The position numbers and the translations under genes are program-made. Below, piece by piece: positions 62,757-64,000 of a DNA stretch of 64,000 nucleotides (within the stretch, counting starts at the first letter, position 1; every line of letters begins with the position of its first letter). The stretch is from positions 496,001 to 560,000 of the forward strand of contig OZ025860.1 of assembly GCA_964019425.1 (NCBI GenBank), given 5' to 3'. This DNA is from Flectonema sp. DT1601 (Eukaryota > Euglenozoa > Diplonemea > Diplonemida > Diplonemidae). The notes under the pieces are model-generated. The model had not been told where the DNA came from. It made no database searches and saw nothing but the letters and a program-made list of their open reading frames with translations.

Positions 62757-62960
62757 CCATGATTAGTAAGACAGCCCTCTTATTTTCATTGCTGAGGATG
62801 GTCCGAAAGAAAGATTTCTTTTTTTTAATTTGGATCATTATTTGTTTGATGTCCTTACGATTTATTGATTTGTGACACTGTTGACAGACACTGACTCAGA
62901 AGTTGTGGTCCAGATAGCTTACAGAATGGAAAGAACTGCTAAAAAACGTGATCTTTGGGA
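62757..62960. repeat. Dispersed repeat family A, copy 3
   Basis: ATTGCTGAGGATGGTCCG, ATTATTTGTTTGATGTCCTT, GTGACACTGTTGACAGACAC and GTGGTCCAGATAGCTT align with the 57965 copy. Confidence 0.55.
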
Positions 62961-63326
62961 ACATTTTTTTTTGTTGTCTTTCTTTCAGAATAATAAGATA
63001 AAAAACCCGATCTATGTGTCTTTTGTTTAATATAATAATTTTTTTGTATTATTTTTTTTTAAAAAAAAAAGTTATTATTTTTTTTTTGCGCGTAGTAATC
63101 CAGTTTCTTTTTTTAAAAAAAAGCTCAGTTTGCATTAGCTTGACGGTCTTCTTTGTTTTCCTTCTTTTTTTATTTAATAAAGAAGAAATAATAATCTACG
63201 GTCGCGTAAACTCCCGAGACGGAAGCGATTCTTATTGCTGTGAGATATTTCTGCTTATCATTATTTTATTTAGTAGGCATTGGTGGGGGGAGGGAGAGGA
63301 GGAAAGGGAAAGGGAGGGAGAGAGAG

Positions 63327-64000
63327 ATGGCAGATTCTCCGCTTCTCCAACGCAACACGAGGTTAGTAAATAGGAAATCGAGGGATCAAAAGAATGTGGT
63401 CACAAATTATGGAACAATGCAGCAACGGCAAGGATCGGAACCACCTCCAGGGCTAAGAGAAGTTCCCAAAACTCCAGTCACACAGGTGTTGAAAGTTGTT
63501 CCTTCAGAAAGACCTTTTAGGAGGAGAAGACACATTCCAGAAGTTGACGCAACGCCATACGCGGGTACTGTCAGAGCTGTGTCGACATGTTCGGAATTTA
63601 ATCTTCAAAATATCGCGGGACACTATCGATCCAGGGGGTGTGAAGTTAGGGAGAACGAGGGTTATGTTTGGCTTATTGTAAACGTTCCTTCTTACAAGTT
63701 CGACAGTCAACTAGAAGATGACCAATCACAACCTTCTCATCAAAGTCACACCTGGTTAGATATTTCAAATGCCTTAGAAGGCTCCTCAACAACGTATCGA
63801 ATAGAAGATGACCGCCCCGTGACAATCGATGAATCCGACAATGAAGCTGACAGTAGAATTCCTCGCAAACATCTCATGCGTCCAGGTCGTGAGTATGAGT
63901 ATAATGTTTTCTTTCACATATATGGTGTTTTAGTTTGGTGGTCACCCTTTCCTCCATCACATGATTTAGAGACAGCTGGTATGCCACTTCTTAAAGAAGT
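63327..64000 (+). CDS. RMND1/RMD1 (DUF155) family protein, 5' part, cut by window end
   Basis: The open frame starts at ATG 63327 (MADSPLLQRNTRLVNRKS) and runs 224 codons to the edge. After a basic N-terminus with RRRR, the segment TVRAVSTCSEFNLQNIAGHY followed by RSRGCEVRENEGYVWLI resembles the start of DUF155 domains. EYNVFFHIYGVLVWWSPFPP matches the family hallmark (FxFxYGVVVFW), followed by LLKE. Family members include mitochondrial RMND1, needed for mitochondrial translation, and yeast RMD1/RMD8; which type this is cannot be told because the C-terminal membrane segments are missing. An acidic insertion lies between the two conserved parts. Confidence 0.75.
   Translation, partial: MADSPLLQRNTRLVNRKSRDQKNVVTNYGTMQQRQGSEPPPGLREVPKTPVTQVLKVVPSERPFRRRRHIPEVDATPYAGTVRAVSTCSEFNLQNIAGHYRSRGCEVRENEGYVWLIVNVPSYKFDSQLEDDQSQPSHQSHTWLDISNALEGSSTTYRIEDDRPVTIDESDNEADSRIPRKHLMRPGREYEYNVFFHIYGVLVWWSPFPPSHDLETAGMPLLKE

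Larger units (their letters stand above)
60422..63326. other. Gene-poor region with rRNA fragment and repeats
   Basis: About 2.9 kb of AT-rich spacer with many poly-A/T runs. It contains the antisense LSU rRNA fragment (61328-61525), a family B copy (62575-62660) and a family A copy (62757-62960). A purine-rich GGGAGGGAGAGAGAG leader precedes the last gene. No other coding region is supported. Confidence 0.5.

Overview
The window looks like nuclear DNA of a euglenozoan protist, most likely a diplonemid or a deep-branching kinetoplastid relative. The evidence is as follows. All convincing host protein genes from about 18.4 kb to the right edge lie on the + strand, often only 90-400 bases apart, with pyrimidine tracts and AG just before the start codons, as expected for polycistronic units resolved by spliced-leader trans-splicing. 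A 15-base match to the 3' end of the euglenozoan spliced leader sits at 4929-4943. The gene content fits the group: an Rnl2-type RNA ligase, an LRR-calpain with multiple domain III repeats, an LRR-dual-specificity phosphatase and receptor-like cyclase-homology proteins. The LINE carries a 2A peptide, as trypanosomatid L1Tc/ingi elements do. Several short conventional GT-AG introns argue against a typical trypanosomatid. The assignment is an inference; no marker sequence was compared.

Layout. Bases 1-15,060 are almost entirely mobile and repetitive: an internally deleted LINE copy (1-3879) split by a small element with two identical 278-base direct repeats (880-2498); two more LINE 3' ends stacked on its poly-A tail (3880-4912); an AT-rich dimeric satellite (5057-6770) split by a terminal-inverted-repeat element with GC-rich hairpin repeats (5629-6432); a second inverted-repeat element with 185-base ends (6893-8684); and a complete, apparently intact LINE (8897-14970) just upstream of a tRNA-Lys gene (14987-15058). 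Bases 15,060-18,460 hold one more inverted-repeat element and no convincing gene.

From 18,463 on comes the host gene array, all on +: a giant scaffold-like protein in at least three exons; an RNA ligase; a proline/coiled-coil protein; two tandem receptor-like cyclase-homology paralogs; an ORC4-like AAA+ protein; a small charged protein; a secreted LRR protein; a calpain-like pseudoprotease; a U1A/U2B''-type RRM protein; a SAM-domain protein; a three-exon LRR-phosphatase with a broken partial duplicate behind it; a K+-dependent Na+/Ca2+ exchanger; and the start of an RMND1/DUF155 protein that runs off the right edge. Long gaps (54.1-58.4 kb and 60.4-63.3 kb) contain poly-A/T tracts, dispersed repeats and an antisense fragment of large-subunit rRNA.

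The most striking item is the intact LINE. Its two ORFs share one reading frame and are separated by a single UGA in the strong read-through context UGA-CUAG. A 2A peptide follows, and ORF2 has no AUG before its endonuclease. The sequence therefore predicts read-through followed by 2A separation as the way ORF2 is made. ORF2 also carries a PDZ-like insertion inside its reverse transcriptase.
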